64,000 bases of DNA. It comes from Planctomycetota bacterium (GTDB taxonomy: Bacteria > Planctomycetota > Planctomycetia > Pirellulales > Pirellulaceae). The notes under the pieces are model-generated. The model was not told the origin of the DNA, made no database searches, and saw nothing but the letters and a program-made list of their open reading frames with translations. Position 1 is the stretch's first letter, and every line of letters begins with the position of its first letter. The stretch lies in contig CAUJHS010000001.1 in NCBI GenBank assembly GCA_963204915.1, positions 43,796-107,795 of the forward strand, in the 5' to 3' direction. Shown piece by piece: positions 53,425-62,194 of the stretch. A program made the position numbers and the translations under genes.

Positions 53425-54129
53425 CTATTTTGTCTCCAGTTTTGATTCAGCATCTGCAATAAGTCGCCAAATTGCGTCTGGCTCTTTACTCTCGCGGATC
53501 GCCGACAGTAGACCGCTATCGGAAACCAAGCGGCTCAATCGAGCCAAGGTTCGCAAATGAACTGCATCGTCAGTCGAACAAATCAAAAAGAACACGTCGG
53601 TCAGTTGCCCGCCGCCAAACGGCACCCCGTGGTCGGTGCATCCCAGAGCGAGAAATGGTTCCGCAAGAATCGACGGTAGCGGCCGGCGCGGGTGCAAAAG
53701 TGCAACACCATTATCGAGCGCCGTGGGGTGGAGATTTTCGCGTTGTCGCACGGCCGCGGCCATCTTTTCCGGATCCCATAACAAACCGGTCCGCGCGGCA
53801 AGTTGCGCCATAGAATCGATGATCTTGCTTCGCGACCGCGCTAGCAAGGGCGCTTCAATCGCCTCTCGCGGAAGCATCGCCGAGATCGAAATTACATCCG
53901 TATGAGCGTCCGAATGTGAGAGAACGCCTTCCATTTCCAGAAGAGCTTCGTCGTCGGAAAGTCCGATTTGATCCTCTAACCAATGGTGCATCTCGGCGCG
54001 CGAAAACCGCCATTGCCCCCCCACTTTGCGCCCGGGAAGCCGACCCCGCACGGCCAACCGCTCCACTTGCATTGGCGTGATATGTAAATACTCCGCGAGG
54101 GAGGCCAAATCAAAGTCTTCAACGCTCAT
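53425..54129 (-). CDS. HTH (excisionase-type) plus PTS EIIA-like regulator
   Basis: About 234 residues from MSVEDFDL. N-terminal MerR/excisionase-like DNA-binding domain (residues 5-55): LASLAEYLHITPMQVERLAVRGRLP and VGGQWRFSRAEMHHWLEDQIG in parts. Residues about 85-225 fit the EIIA-2 (fructose/PtsN) fold: LAARTGLLWDPEKM, TALDNGVALLHPRRP with the His that takes phosphate, and CTDHGVPFGGGQLTDVFFLI. No complete sugar PTS is seen, so it may sense a PTS-Ntr-like phosphorelay or bind ligands. The same domain pair occurs in other planctomycetes, from memory. Confidence 0.82.
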   Translation of the reverse strand: MSVEDFDLASLAEYLHITPMQVERLAVRGRLPGRKVGGQWRFSRAEMHHWLEDQIGLSDDEALLEMEGVLSHSDAHTDVISISAMLPREAIEAPLLARSRSKIIDSMAQLAARTGLLWDPEKMAAAVRQRENLHPTALDNGVALLHPRRPLPSILAEPFLALGCTDHGVPFGGGQLTDVFFLICSTDDAVHLRTLARLSRLVSDSGLLSAIRESKEPDAIWRLIADAESKLETK

Positions 54130-54178
54130 CAAGCCATTGTTATGCCACTGGACCTTACCTGTCTAGCCCAGCTTCACG

Positions 54179-54208
54179 TTGACATTGACCGAGGACAACA
54201 CGTATCAT
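54179..54208 (+). promoter_or_regulatory. Promoter of murB
   Basis: TTGACA (54179-54184), 18-base spacer, TATCAT (54203-54208). The transcript would start near 54215, which excludes the in-frame ATG at 54213 and supports 54249 as the murB start. Confidence 0.6.
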
Positions 54209-54248
54209 CCCCATGGGGGCAGAGCGCACATTTCAAGGAACATGCGGC

Positions 54249-55127
54249 ATGGGTTTGTTGAGTGGTTTCGAACATTTCATGCGAGAAGGCGAGTCTATGG
54301 CGCCTTATACCTGGTTTCGTCTTGGCGGCGAGGCCCAGTATTTTGCTGAACCCTCGACCGTGGACGAACTCGCCGCACTGGTGAAACGAGTTACGCAGGA
54401 AGGACTTCCTTTGCGGATACTTGCCGGGGGCTCCAATGTATTGGTACGGGAAGAAGGCGTACCAGGCGTTGTGGTGCATCTGGCGGCGCCTGCGTTTTGC
54501 CAAATCAACGTCAAGAAGCCGACACTCACGGCAGGAGCGGGCGCCAAACTCGGTCACGTTCTGACCGTCGCCGCGCGAGAGGGATTAGCGGGGCTCGAAC
54601 CGCTTACTGGTATCCCCGGCACAATCGGCGGGGCGTTGCACAGTAATGCGTGCACGCATGGCGGCGACATTGGTCAATGGACATCGGCCGTCACGCTGCT
54701 GACCGCCGATGGCCAAATTGTATCGCGTATGCGCGACGATCTTCAGTTTGCCTATCGCCAAAGCAACTTAGACGACGCAATCATTCTCGATGCGCGGTTC
54801 GAATTAAGTCCTGAAGATCCTCAGGAGTTAACCAAGCGCATGCAGAAATTATGGATCACGAAGAAGGCGCATCAGCCTGTCGGGGGCCAGCATACGGGCT
54901 GCGTTTTCAAGGATCCGCCCGGAGGAAGCGCTGGCAGGCTAATCGAGGCCGCCGGTTTAAAAGGCGCTCGCCATGGAAAAGCCGAAGTGAGCGATCGCGA
55001 CGCCAACTTTATTGAAGTCGAACCCGGCGCCACCAGCGATGACGTACTTCACTTGATCGATCACCTACGTGAACAGGTTTCCCGTCGATTGGGAATGACG
55101 CTCGAGACGGCTCTTGAGGTTTGGTAA
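54249..55127 (+). CDS. murB: UDP-N-acetylenolpyruvoylglucosamine reductase MurB
   Basis: 292 residues from MGLLSGFEHFM; AAGGA lies 8-9 bp before this ATG. FAD-binding domain with APYTWFRLGGEAQYF, LRILAGGSNVLVRE, GLEPLTGIPGTIGGALHSNA and C-terminal HTGCVFKDPPGGSAGRLIEAAGLKG, where the Ser/Glu active-site block is present (quoted in parts). It reduces enolpyruvyl-UDP-GlcNAc to UDP-MurNAc in peptidoglycan synthesis. The FtsQ-like gene follows at 33 bp on the same strand, as in a division and cell-wall cluster. Confidence 0.95.
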   Translation: MGLLSGFEHFMREGESMAPYTWFRLGGEAQYFAEPSTVDELAALVKRVTQEGLPLRILAGGSNVLVREEGVPGVVVHLAAPAFCQINVKKPTLTAGAGAKLGHVLTVAAREGLAGLEPLTGIPGTIGGALHSNACTHGGDIGQWTSAVTLLTADGQIVSRMRDDLQFAYRQSNLDDAIILDARFELSPEDPQELTKRMQKLWITKKAHQPVGGQHTGCVFKDPPGGSAGRLIEAAGLKGARHGKAEVSDRDANFIEVEPGATSDDVLHLIDHLREQVSRRLGMTLETALEVW

Positions 55128-55160
55128 CCCGACGGTCATGCGCACCTACGGAGTTTGATC

Positions 55161-56108
55161 ATGACTGAAGGCGAGGGATCGCCGAATCCGCACGGACAAA
55201 CCACGGGGTTGTTCCGAATGCCAGGGGGCTTGCTACGAACGGTATTCACCCTTGCATTGATTGCCCTCCTGGGCTGGGGAGGCGCCAAAGCTTGGAAGCG
55301 CTGGGGCGTCGCGGCCATGCAATCGCCCCAATACAAGCTCACGGCCGAGCAAATTCAAACCTCGCCCCTGCCGCCGTGGATCCGGACCAACGTCGTCGAG
55401 GAGATCCTGCGAGATGGCAGCCTCGAACAACATTCAATTCTCGACCCGCAACTGACCATCAAAGTCGCAGACGCTTTCCGATTACATCCGTGGGTGCGTT
55501 CGGTAGTCCGCGTGCGGAAACGGTCCCCAGGGCATGTAATTGTCGACCTCGAGTTTCGGCAACCGGTTGCGCTGGTGGAAGTGGTGACAGCCAATGCGCG
55601 CGGCGTGCTTCCGGTCGATGCGGACGGCGTGCTGTTGCCTCGCGCCGATTTCGTTAATGACCAAGGCGAACTACACGAAGATGCGTTGTCCCTGCCCGTT
55701 ATTGCGGCAGGCGACTCGATTCCCCAAGGACCTGTCGGATCTTCTTGGGGCGATGCGCGGGTTCGAGGCGCTGCGCGCGTTGCCGCCGCCTTTGGCAAAA
55801 ACTGGAAGGCAACAGGGTTGTTCAAGATTGAGCCGGACTTGTCATCCTGTGGGCCGTCCAACCACGCAGAATGCGAGTTTACGCTGCTGGCGAAAAACGG
55901 TAGTCGCGTTATTTGGGGTAAAGCGCCGGGCGACTCGCCAAGTGAACAACTCGCCGCCGAAGAAAAAGCGGGCAGGCTCTTACAACATGCCGCGCAAAGT
56001 CACGCGTTTGAAGCTTCTGCATCGCCCACCGAGGTGGATCTTCGCAGTCCGGGCGACCTACGGATCGTTCCTTCGACAGCGCGGCAAACGTCAACGCTAC
56101 GGCCGTGA
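55161..56108 (+). CDS. ftsQ: FtsQ/DivIB-like membrane protein
   Basis: 315 residues from MTEGEGSPN, with GGAG upstream. One membrane helix at about 25-45 (LLRTVFTLALIALLGWGG). The extracytoplasmic part starts near residue 60 with a POTRA-like block, then LHPWVRSVVRVRKRSPGHVIVDLEFRQPVALVEV in parts, then LPVDADGVLLPRADF, which follow the FtsQ pattern. A low-complexity Ala/Ser/Pro tail ends the chain. Placement right after murB agrees with a division-cluster remnant. FtsQ normally acts with FtsZ-based division, but planctomycetes lack FtsZ, so its current role is open. Its last 12 bp overlap the csrA 3' end. Confidence 0.75.
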   Translation: MTEGEGSPNPHGQTTGLFRMPGGLLRTVFTLALIALLGWGGAKAWKRWGVAAMQSPQYKLTAEQIQTSPLPPWIRTNVVEEILRDGSLEQHSILDPQLTIKVADAFRLHPWVRSVVRVRKRSPGHVIVDLEFRQPVALVEVVTANARGVLPVDADGVLLPRADFVNDQGELHEDALSLPVIAAGDSIPQGPVGSSWGDARVRGAARVAAAFGKNWKATGLFKIEPDLSSCGPSNHAECEFTLLAKNGSRVIWGKAPGDSPSEQLAAEEKAGRLLQHAAQSHAFEASASPTEVDLRSPGDLRIVPSTARQTSTLRP

Positions 56109-56297
56109 CGGTGGTTCGTTCAAATCGCTTCGCTCATGAGTCTTCTCGCCTCCGCCTAGCTCGTTACGGTAAATGACTGAGCCTGGCGGCGCATCGATCC
56201 CGAGGCGCACTTCGGAGGGCGTTACGCGAACGACCGTCACGGCGATATCATCGCCAATTTGGATCGTTTCACCCAGTTTTCGCGTGAGGACGAGCAT
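56097..56297 (-). CDS. csrA: Carbon storage regulator CsrA
   Basis: 66 residues from MLVLTRKLGETIQIGDDIAV. The CsrA core fits in full: residues 1-50 with VTVVRVTPSEVRLGIDAPP and VIYRNEL. It has a short hydrophilic tail of about 15 residues. CsrA binds GGA motifs in mRNA leaders and controls translation, often of flagellar and carbon genes. It lies in the same strand order as the class V aminotransferase gene (122 bp upstream) and within 1.6 kb of fliM. Its 3' end overlaps the FtsQ-like gene on the other strand by 12 bp. Confidence 0.95.
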   Translation of the reverse strand: MLVLTRKLGETIQIGDDIAVTVVRVTPSEVRLGIDAPPGSVIYRNELGGGEKTHERSDLNEPPSRP

Positions 56298-56419
56298 CTT
56301 CGACGTCCTGTCTGCATTAAAATAAGTTAGGGCCGAGGTATTGCCGCTCTGTCCATCGTAAAAAGGGGTTCATTCCTCCACAAGCGGGAGAGTCAAGTCC
56401 CGTCGTTGCGCGGCTCAAA

Positions 56420-57619
56420 TCAGACTTTCCCTTTCCCTGCGAGGTTTTCATAGACTTGATTGGCAGCGGCAATGCTTGCTCCACGGTCAAAAGTGTAACC
56501 TTGCTCGGCCAAAAGCAATTCCAGGGCGGCCAGGAACACCAAAACATTCCTTGCGCGGGAAGCGTGTCCCATCAAACCAATCCGCCACACTTTGCCTTTG
56601 TAATCGCCCAGTCCTCCGCCAATCTCAATACCAAATCGCTCTAACAACGCCTTACGCATCGCCACATCATCGATGCCAGGAGGGATCTGGACTGCGTTCA
56701 GCATGGGAAGTTGATAACCTTCGGCGGCCGCGTACTTAATACCCAAGGCCGCCAAACCTGCCTTAAGCGCCAAGTGGTTCGACCGATGTCGGGAAAAACA
56801 AACTTCCAGTCCCTCTTCGTGAATCAGCCGCAAAGCTTCGTAAAGGGCATAACTCATATTGATGGGCGCCGTGTGGTGGTACACGCGATCGCTCCCCCAA
56901 TAGGCCGCCAGCATCGTAATGTCTAGGTACCAACTCTGCACTTTGCGCGAACGATTCATAACAACGTTGACCGCGCGCGGGCTAAACGAAACAGGCGCTA
57001 AGCCCGGCGGGCAGCTAAGACACTTTTGCGAACCGGAGTAAATGGCGTCGATATTCCAAGCGTCAACTTCCACCGGCACGCCGCCCAGCGAAGTGACTGC
57101 GTCGACCAAGAGCAGTGCTCCGGCGTCGTGCACTAAAGACGAGATCTCCTCCAAGGGTTGCCAAGCCCCGGTGGACGTCTCAGCCATGACAATGCCCACC
57201 ACTTTCGGCTTGGCTTTGGCTAACACATCCTTCAAATCCGAGGGCGAGAAGACTTCGCCCCACGGCCGCTGAATTTTCGTGACTTCGGCCCCAGCCCGCG
57301 CGGCCACGTCCGCCATGCGTGCGCCAAAAACGCCGTTAACACAAACGACCATCGCATCGCCCGGCTCGATCAGATTAACGACGGTCGCCTCCATGCCCGC
57401 CGAACCCGTGGCGCTGACGGCGAACGTCATGGGATTCTTCGTTCGAAAAAGGTCGCGCAACATGTTTTGCAGGCCATCCATGATCTGCAAGTAATACGGG
57501 TCCAAGTGGCCGACCGTCCCCTTCGCCAAGGCTTCGAGCACTCTCGGGTGAATATCGCTGGGCCCGGGTCCCATAAGCGTCCGAATTGGTGGGTTGAGCG
57601 GCGGAGCGATATTCGTCAC
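56420..57619 (-). CDS. Alanine-glyoxylate/serine-glyoxylate aminotransferase, GTG start
   Basis: 399 residues starting at GTG, with GGAAG upstream. Class V aminotransferase: [36 protein letters not shown], the motif [18 protein letters not shown] Lys in [16 protein letters not shown], and [19 protein letters not shown]. The pattern fits the bacterial alanine/serine-glyoxylate transaminases in photorespiration-like or C1 metabolism. No further serine-cycle genes are close, so pyruvate versus hydroxypyruvate as product is open. csrA follows on the same strand. Confidence 0.93.
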   Translation of the reverse strand: MTNIAPPLNPPIRTLMGPGPSDIHPRVLEALAKGTVGHLDPYYLQIMDGLQNMLRDLFRTKNPMTFAVSATGSAGMEATVVNLIEPGDAMVVCVNGVFGARMADVAARAGAEVTKIQRPWGEVFSPSDLKDVLAKAKPKVVGIVMAETSTGAWQPLEEISSLVHDAGALLLVDAVTSLGGVPVEVDAWNIDAIYSGSQKCLSCPPGLAPVSFSPRAVNVVMNRSRKVQSWYLDITMLAAYWGSDRVYHHTAPINMSYALYEALRLIHEEGLEVCFSRHRSNHLALKAGLAALGIKYAAAEGYQLPMLNAVQIPPGIDDVAMRKALLERFGIEIGGGLGDYKGKVWRIGLMGHASRARNVLVFLAALELLLAEQGYTFDRGASIAAANQVYENLAGKGKV

Positions 57620-57780
57620 GGTCTTCCCGTCGGTTGAAGGGGCAATATTTGGAGAATTTGCGGCACAAGAATGCTCGACTGCAATCGACTATGGTTGTAG
57701 CCGAGACGTACCGCGAAAACCAGCGGGACTATATGAGGAGGCTTGCGAAAGGCGAAACACCCTGACCAGGCGATCGCGGC

Positions 57781-57796
57781 CGCCGCCATGGCGGCG
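57781..57796 (-). terminator. 16-bp GC palindrome after fliM, no T-run
   Basis: CGCCGCCATGGCGGCG at 57781-57796 is a perfect palindrome 17 bp past the fliM stop on the minus strand. The A/T centre would form a very short loop, and no T-run follows, so its role as terminator is weakly supported. Confidence 0.3.
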
Positions 57797-57812
57797 TGCT
57801 GATAAGTGTCAC

Positions 57813-58868
57813 TTACTTCTTCGGAGCATCGGGGCGCGGGTTATCTTCCGCCTTAGGCGGTGCAATGGAGCCGAGAATCTGGATCGCTTTCTTACCTTTC
57901 AGCGCGCCTGGCGCCGCATGGAATTTGGGAATGTTCTGAATGCACAGCACCAGGGGCGAATGCACGTCCTGCTCCGTGGTAATAACATCTCCGACACGCA
58001 ACTCAATTAAGTCCTTCATCGTGATCGTAGTTTTGGCCAAAGTTGCCGACAGCTCAACTACCGACCCTTCAATGCGGCGGCCAAGCCGTTGGCGCAATTC
58101 CGGATTCGACTGGCGGCCGCCATAGGCAGCCCAATTATTCGATTGGAGTTTACTGCTCACCCGCTCGATCGAGTTGAAGGGGATGCACAGATTCATCATT
58201 CCGCGGATTTCACCTAGCGTCAGCTCGAAACTGACAAGCACCACAACTTCATTTGGCGGAACGATTTGCACCAACTGCGGATTGCTCTCAACGCGCTCGA
58301 CGACGGGGTCTAACGGCAACACAGTTTGCCAGGCCGCTTTCAACTCCTTCAGGAACAACGAGGTGATCCGCGATACCAACCGTAATTCGATTTCTGTGAG
58401 CGGGCGCCTGGCCGGGAGAAGATTGTCTTTTCCACCCCCCAAGAGCCGATCGATGATTGGAAAGAGAATCATCGGATTAATATCCAGAATGATGTTCCCT
58501 TCCAACGGCTCGGCTCGAATCAAGTTGAAACACGTCGGATTCTCCAGGCTGAAGACAAACTCGCCATAGGTCAATTGGTCGACGCTTGTCAGTTTAACTT
58601 CGACGATCGACCGCAACATGGCCGAGAGCGCCGCGCCAAAATTTCGGCTTAAACCGTCGTGCACCGACTGCAACGCCCGCATTTGCTCTTTGCCAACGCG
58701 CTCGGGTCGTTTGAAATCGTAGATCGTGACCTTTTCCGAGTGTTTAAGGCTCGATTTGGCGAGCGGCGCCTCACGTGACGTCTTGGGCGCCGCGGGTTGT
58801 TGGCCGCCGGCCTCCATCGAATGGAGGAGATTTTCGACTTCGGCCTGAGAAAGAATTTCTTCGGACAT
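57813..58868 (-). CDS. fliM: Flagellar motor switch protein FliM
   Basis: 351 residues from MSEEILSQAEVENLL; the longer in-frame start at 58895 is unlikely. The N-terminal segment SQAEVENLLHSM matches the CheY-P binding peptide. The middle domain has YDFKRPERVGKEQMRALQSVHDGLSRN in parts and YGEFVFSLENPTCFNLIRAEPLEG; the C-terminal SpoA-like domain has ITMKDLIELRVGDVITTEQD. Typical length. FliM makes the C-ring switch complex. No other flagellar gene is within the window, so it is encoded outside an operon. Confidence 0.95.
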   Translation of the reverse strand: MSEEILSQAEVENLLHSMEAGGQQPAAPKTSREAPLAKSSLKHSEKVTIYDFKRPERVGKEQMRALQSVHDGLSRNFGAALSAMLRSIVEVKLTSVDQLTYGEFVFSLENPTCFNLIRAEPLEGNIILDINPMILFPIIDRLLGGGKDNLLPARRPLTEIELRLVSRITSLFLKELKAAWQTVLPLDPVVERVESNPQLVQIVPPNEVVVLVSFELTLGEIRGMMNLCIPFNSIERVSSKLQSNNWAAYGGRQSNPELRQRLGRRIEGSVVELSATLAKTTITMKDLIELRVGDVITTEQDVHSPLVLCIQNIPKFHAAPGALKGKKAIQILGSIAPPKAEDNPRPDAPKK

Positions 58869-58936
58869 AGGCTTCCTGCCTCGTGTCTGGATCACTTTTC
58901 AGAGTTTACGCTCGCCAACGAACTCCCAATGGGGAG

Positions 58937-60211
58937 TCACCCCCGAATCTGTCCGTCTCCGTAAACGACATACTTATAACTTGTCAATTCTCGCAAACCA
59001 CAGGGACCGCGTGCATGAAACTTGTCGGTGCTGATCCCGATTTCGGCGCCTAAACCGAACTCGCCGCCGTCGTTAAACCGCGTGCTGGCGTTGATCATGA
59101 CTGCGGCGCTATCGACTTCGTTTGCGAAACGTCGTGCGGTCGTCAAATCTCTTGTTACGACGGCGTCGGTGTGGTGCGAGCCATAATGATTAATGTGCGC
59201 AATCGCTTGCTCCACCGAATCGACCACTTTGACAGAAATGATGGGACCCAAGTATTCGGCAAAATAATCGTCATCGGTCGCGCGTGCTGCGTGGCTGACC
59301 AACTTGCAGGTCTTCTCGTCGCCACGTATTTCGATCCCCTGACTTCGCAGGGCTTGCCCAATGCGAGGAAGAAACGCATCGGCCACCTCACTATGGATGA
59401 GCAACGATTCGGCGGCGTTGCACACGCCCAGGCGATGGCACTTTGAGTTCACCGTCAGGCGCTCGGCCATATCCAAATCCGCCGCACGGTCGACATAAAC
59501 GTGGCAATTGCCGGTAAAGTGCTTGATGACCGGCATGCGCGCCTCGGCCGCCACGCGACGAATCAAGCCCTCGCCGCCACGAGGTATTGCGACGTCGATG
59601 TATTCGGAGAGCGCGAGAAAATGGCCGACGGCCTCACGGTCGCTTGTCGCCACCAACTGAACAGCATCCGAAGGAATTCCCACCAAGGCGGCTTGTTCCG
59701 CCAAGATGTCAACGATCGCTTGGCTACTATGGGCGGCCTCTTTCCCGCCGCGCAAAATGACCGCATTACCGCTCTTTATGCAGATCGCCGCCGCATCCGC
59801 CGTGACATTCGGACGCGACTCATAAATAAAAAACACGACGCCGAGCGGCACGCGCACTTTTGACACTTCTAACCCGTTGGGCCGCCGCGAGGACTCGATC
59901 ACTTCCCCCACCGGGTCGGGAAGCATCGCAATTTCATCCAATCCGCGGGCGATTGCATCAACACCTGACGGCGTCAAACGCAGCCGATCCGTTTGGGCGT
60001 CTGTCAATCCGAATTGTGGTGCGGCGGCCAAATCCTGTTCGTTAGCGACGATGATTTCGTCGGCGCGCGTTCGGAGTTGTTCAGCCGAATGACGCAGCCA
60101 GGCGTTTTTGTTCGCACCGCTGACTTGCGCCAAGTGCGCCGCGGCGGTCTTGGCTCGCTCGGCCACCGTCAAGCAATAACGGCCTAAATCGTGATACTCG
60201 GCGACAGACAT
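58937..60211 (-). CDS. proA: Glutamate-5-semialdehyde dehydrogenase (gamma-glutamyl phosphate reductase)
   Basis: 424 residues from [10 protein letters not shown]. Aldehyde-dehydrogenase-like fold with [21 protein letters not shown], the NADP-binding [23 protein letters not shown] and the active-site segment [15 protein letters not shown], where the Cys forms the thioacyl intermediate; C-terminal [16 protein letters not shown]. It makes glutamate semialdehyde for proline. proB is not adjacent. The frame is open back to 60286, but the shorter start has the family's usual N-terminal length. Confidence 0.96.
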   Translation of the reverse strand: MSVAEYHDLGRYCLTVAERAKTAAAHLAQVSGANKNAWLRHSAEQLRTRADEIIVANEQDLAAAPQFGLTDAQTDRLRLTPSGVDAIARGLDEIAMLPDPVGEVIESSRRPNGLEVSKVRVPLGVVFFIYESRPNVTADAAAICIKSGNAVILRGGKEAAHSSQAIVDILAEQAALVGIPSDAVQLVATSDREAVGHFLALSEYIDVAIPRGGEGLIRRVAAEARMPVIKHFTGNCHVYVDRAADLDMAERLTVNSKCHRLGVCNAAESLLIHSEVADAFLPRIGQALRSQGIEIRGDEKTCKLVSHAARATDDDYFAEYLGPIISVKVVDSVEQAIAHINHYGSHHTDAVVTRDLTTARRFANEVDSAAVMINASTRFNDGGEFGLGAEIGISTDKFHARGPCGLRELTSYKYVVYGDGQIRG

Positions 60212-60412
60212 GCGCGGGATGATTGAAATCGCAGTTTTGATGGAAAAATAGGGCACCAAGCCAAAGTATCGTGAAAACCGCAACATGGGTCAACGGCAGC
60301 GTTTATGTGTGCACCCAATGCCGGTAGCGGGATTGCTCGCGTTTATCTCCTGCTTTTGAGTGCGTACAACATCCAGAATGGCACGATTCACGCCGCCGCG
60401 ATCAATTCGGCT

Positions 60413-62194
60413 TCAAGGTTCATGCACCGTGATGTACCGGTCGAGTCGGTCGATCGGCGTTTTTGACGTCTTTCCTCCTGGCCAGTGAATGGTGATTCCG
60501 GTGGGATCCACTCCAACGGATAACCCCCAGAACATGCGCGAATCGTTCTGCGAAAGATAGCTGCCTCCTCCATAGCAGGAACGGATCGCGTCGCCCCGGT
60601 TGGTATGCAAGACAACCGAGGCGCCGATGGCGTCCCGGCTACTTTTCGTTCCGATCAACTGCACGCCAATCCAATGGCCGGTTGCGGGGGTATCGTTACG
60701 CTGGAGTGCGGTTGCTTCGTTGTTGTTGGAAAAAACGCAATCCAGATCACCGTCGTTGTCGATATCGCCTAGCGCCAAGCCACGACCATGATGGGCCCGG
60801 CCGAAATAGCAGGACGGGTCGTAGTTGGCTCGCTGAAACCGCCCTTGGTCGTTCATCAGCAACAAGGGAAGCTGTTGAAGGCGTCCGCTCTGCGGAAAGT
60901 AAACGACATGGCCGTTGGCGACCAACAAGTCTTCGTCACCGTCGCGGTCCAGGTCGCCCGCCGCCGTGCCGAAGCCAACGTAAATTGGCCCCAACGTGAA
61001 AATGCCCGCGTTTCCGCTTACGTGGGTGAACTGCATCATGCCATCGTTGCGATACAACGCGAACGACTCATTTTCGAAATTGGCGACCCACACATCAGGA
61101 TGGAGGTCGGAGTTGAAATCCAACGTGGCCACGCCCATGCTGCCATTCGCAACGCCGCGGTCGTCCGTCGCAACCCCAGCGAGAATGCCGGATTCCTCGA
61201 ATTGGCCTTGCCCTTGATTCACGTACAGGAAGTTGTTCTCGGTATCATTGCAGACATAAATATCGACGTCGGCGTCGAGATCCAAATCCGCCAGCAATAC
61301 GCCTAGACCTTTCCCCCCCGAACGCAGCCCAAATTCTTGTGACGCATCGCGAAAGGAGCCGTCGCCATTCGACAGATACAGAATATCGTCAAGTCCCCGA
61401 AACGACCTCGGGGGACAAACATCCCGCTGGTCCGGTCGACTAAAACAAGGCGGGTTATTCGTCCAGGACCAGTCGGCGTAATGCGCCACGTAAAGATCCA
61501 AAGCTCCGTCGTTGTTTACGTCTCCCCAGCCAGCCGAACTGCTCCACAAGGAATCGGTCAATTGAGCTTGTTGTTGCACCTCGCGGAATGTGCCGTCGCC
61601 GAGGTTCTGAAACAACTGCAACCCGCCGTACCCGGTAATCAGAACGTCGGGGAAACCGTCATTGTCGTAGTCGCCAATCGTGCAACCGTGGGTGTAATAG
61701 CGGGACGGCGCCAATCCGCTAACTGCGGACACGTCCGAAAACTGCAAGGGCTGGATCTGTCGGAAAAGCCCCGTCGGCCTTCCCGTGAGCTGTTCGCCTG
61801 GCCCAAACTGCCCGCCGCCGGGGAGAATCAGATCCATTTGGCCATCCCGGTCGTAGTCGCACATGCCTACGCCGCCGCCCAACGATTCGACAATGCTGAG
61901 AACTCCAGCGTCGCGCCCGTTGCGATAGGTGAAGCTGACTCCCGAAGATGATGTCACATCGGTCCACGCAATCTCGTTCTCGAGCGGTGCGGGGGGAACC
62001 GATTCAGTTTGCTCTTTTGGACCATTGGCCGGTGCTGGCTCGTTTCGACACCCCGCGCTCAGACTGGCGATTGCGAGAACCAAAACCCCGTAGCGGCATC
62101 TCAAGGGCGTTAAGATCCCAACCCGCGGCGCCCTATGGTAGCTTTCCGGTTGCGCTGACAGCTTTGTTTTGATGAAATTCCGCCAGATGTGCAT
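60413..62194 (-). CDS. CRTAC1 family lipoprotein with FG-GAP repeats and ASPIC/UnbV
   Basis: About 593 residues from MHIWRNFI; GAAAG precedes this ATG, which overlaps the TPR gene by 62 bp. A TTG near 62104 would remove the overlap and give MRCRYGVLVL with LSAGC as lipobox. FG-GAP/calcium-loop repeats include DYDRDGQMDL, DYDNDGFPDVL, DVNNDGALDLY, DLDLDADVDIY, DFNSDLHPDVW, DLDRDGDEDLL and DIDNDGDLDCV, forming a beta-propeller. The C-terminus has the ASPIC/UnbV domain ending in ITIHWPGGKTSKTPI. Extracytoplasmic adhesion or binding is expected. Translated together with the TPR gene. Confidence 0.85.
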   Translation of the reverse strand: MHIWRNFIKTKLSAQPESYHRAPRVGILTPLRCRYGVLVLAIASLSAGCRNEPAPANGPKEQTESVPPAPLENEIAWTDVTSSSGVSFTYRNGRDAGVLSIVESLGGGVGMCDYDRDGQMDLILPGGGQFGPGEQLTGRPTGLFRQIQPLQFSDVSAVSGLAPSRYYTHGCTIGDYDNDGFPDVLITGYGGLQLFQNLGDGTFREVQQQAQLTDSLWSSSAGWGDVNNDGALDLYVAHYADWSWTNNPPCFSRPDQRDVCPPRSFRGLDDILYLSNGDGSFRDASQEFGLRSGGKGLGVLLADLDLDADVDIYVCNDTENNFLYVNQGQGQFEESGILAGVATDDRGVANGSMGVATLDFNSDLHPDVWVANFENESFALYRNDGMMQFTHVSGNAGIFTLGPIYVGFGTAAGDLDRDGDEDLLVANGHVVYFPQSGRLQQLPLLLMNDQGRFQRANYDPSCYFGRAHHGRGLALGDIDNDGDLDCVFSNNNEATALQRNDTPATGHWIGVQLIGTKSSRDAIGASVVLHTNRGDAIRSCYGGGSYLSQNDSRMFWGLSVGVDPTGITIHWPGGKTSKTPIDRLDRYITVHEP

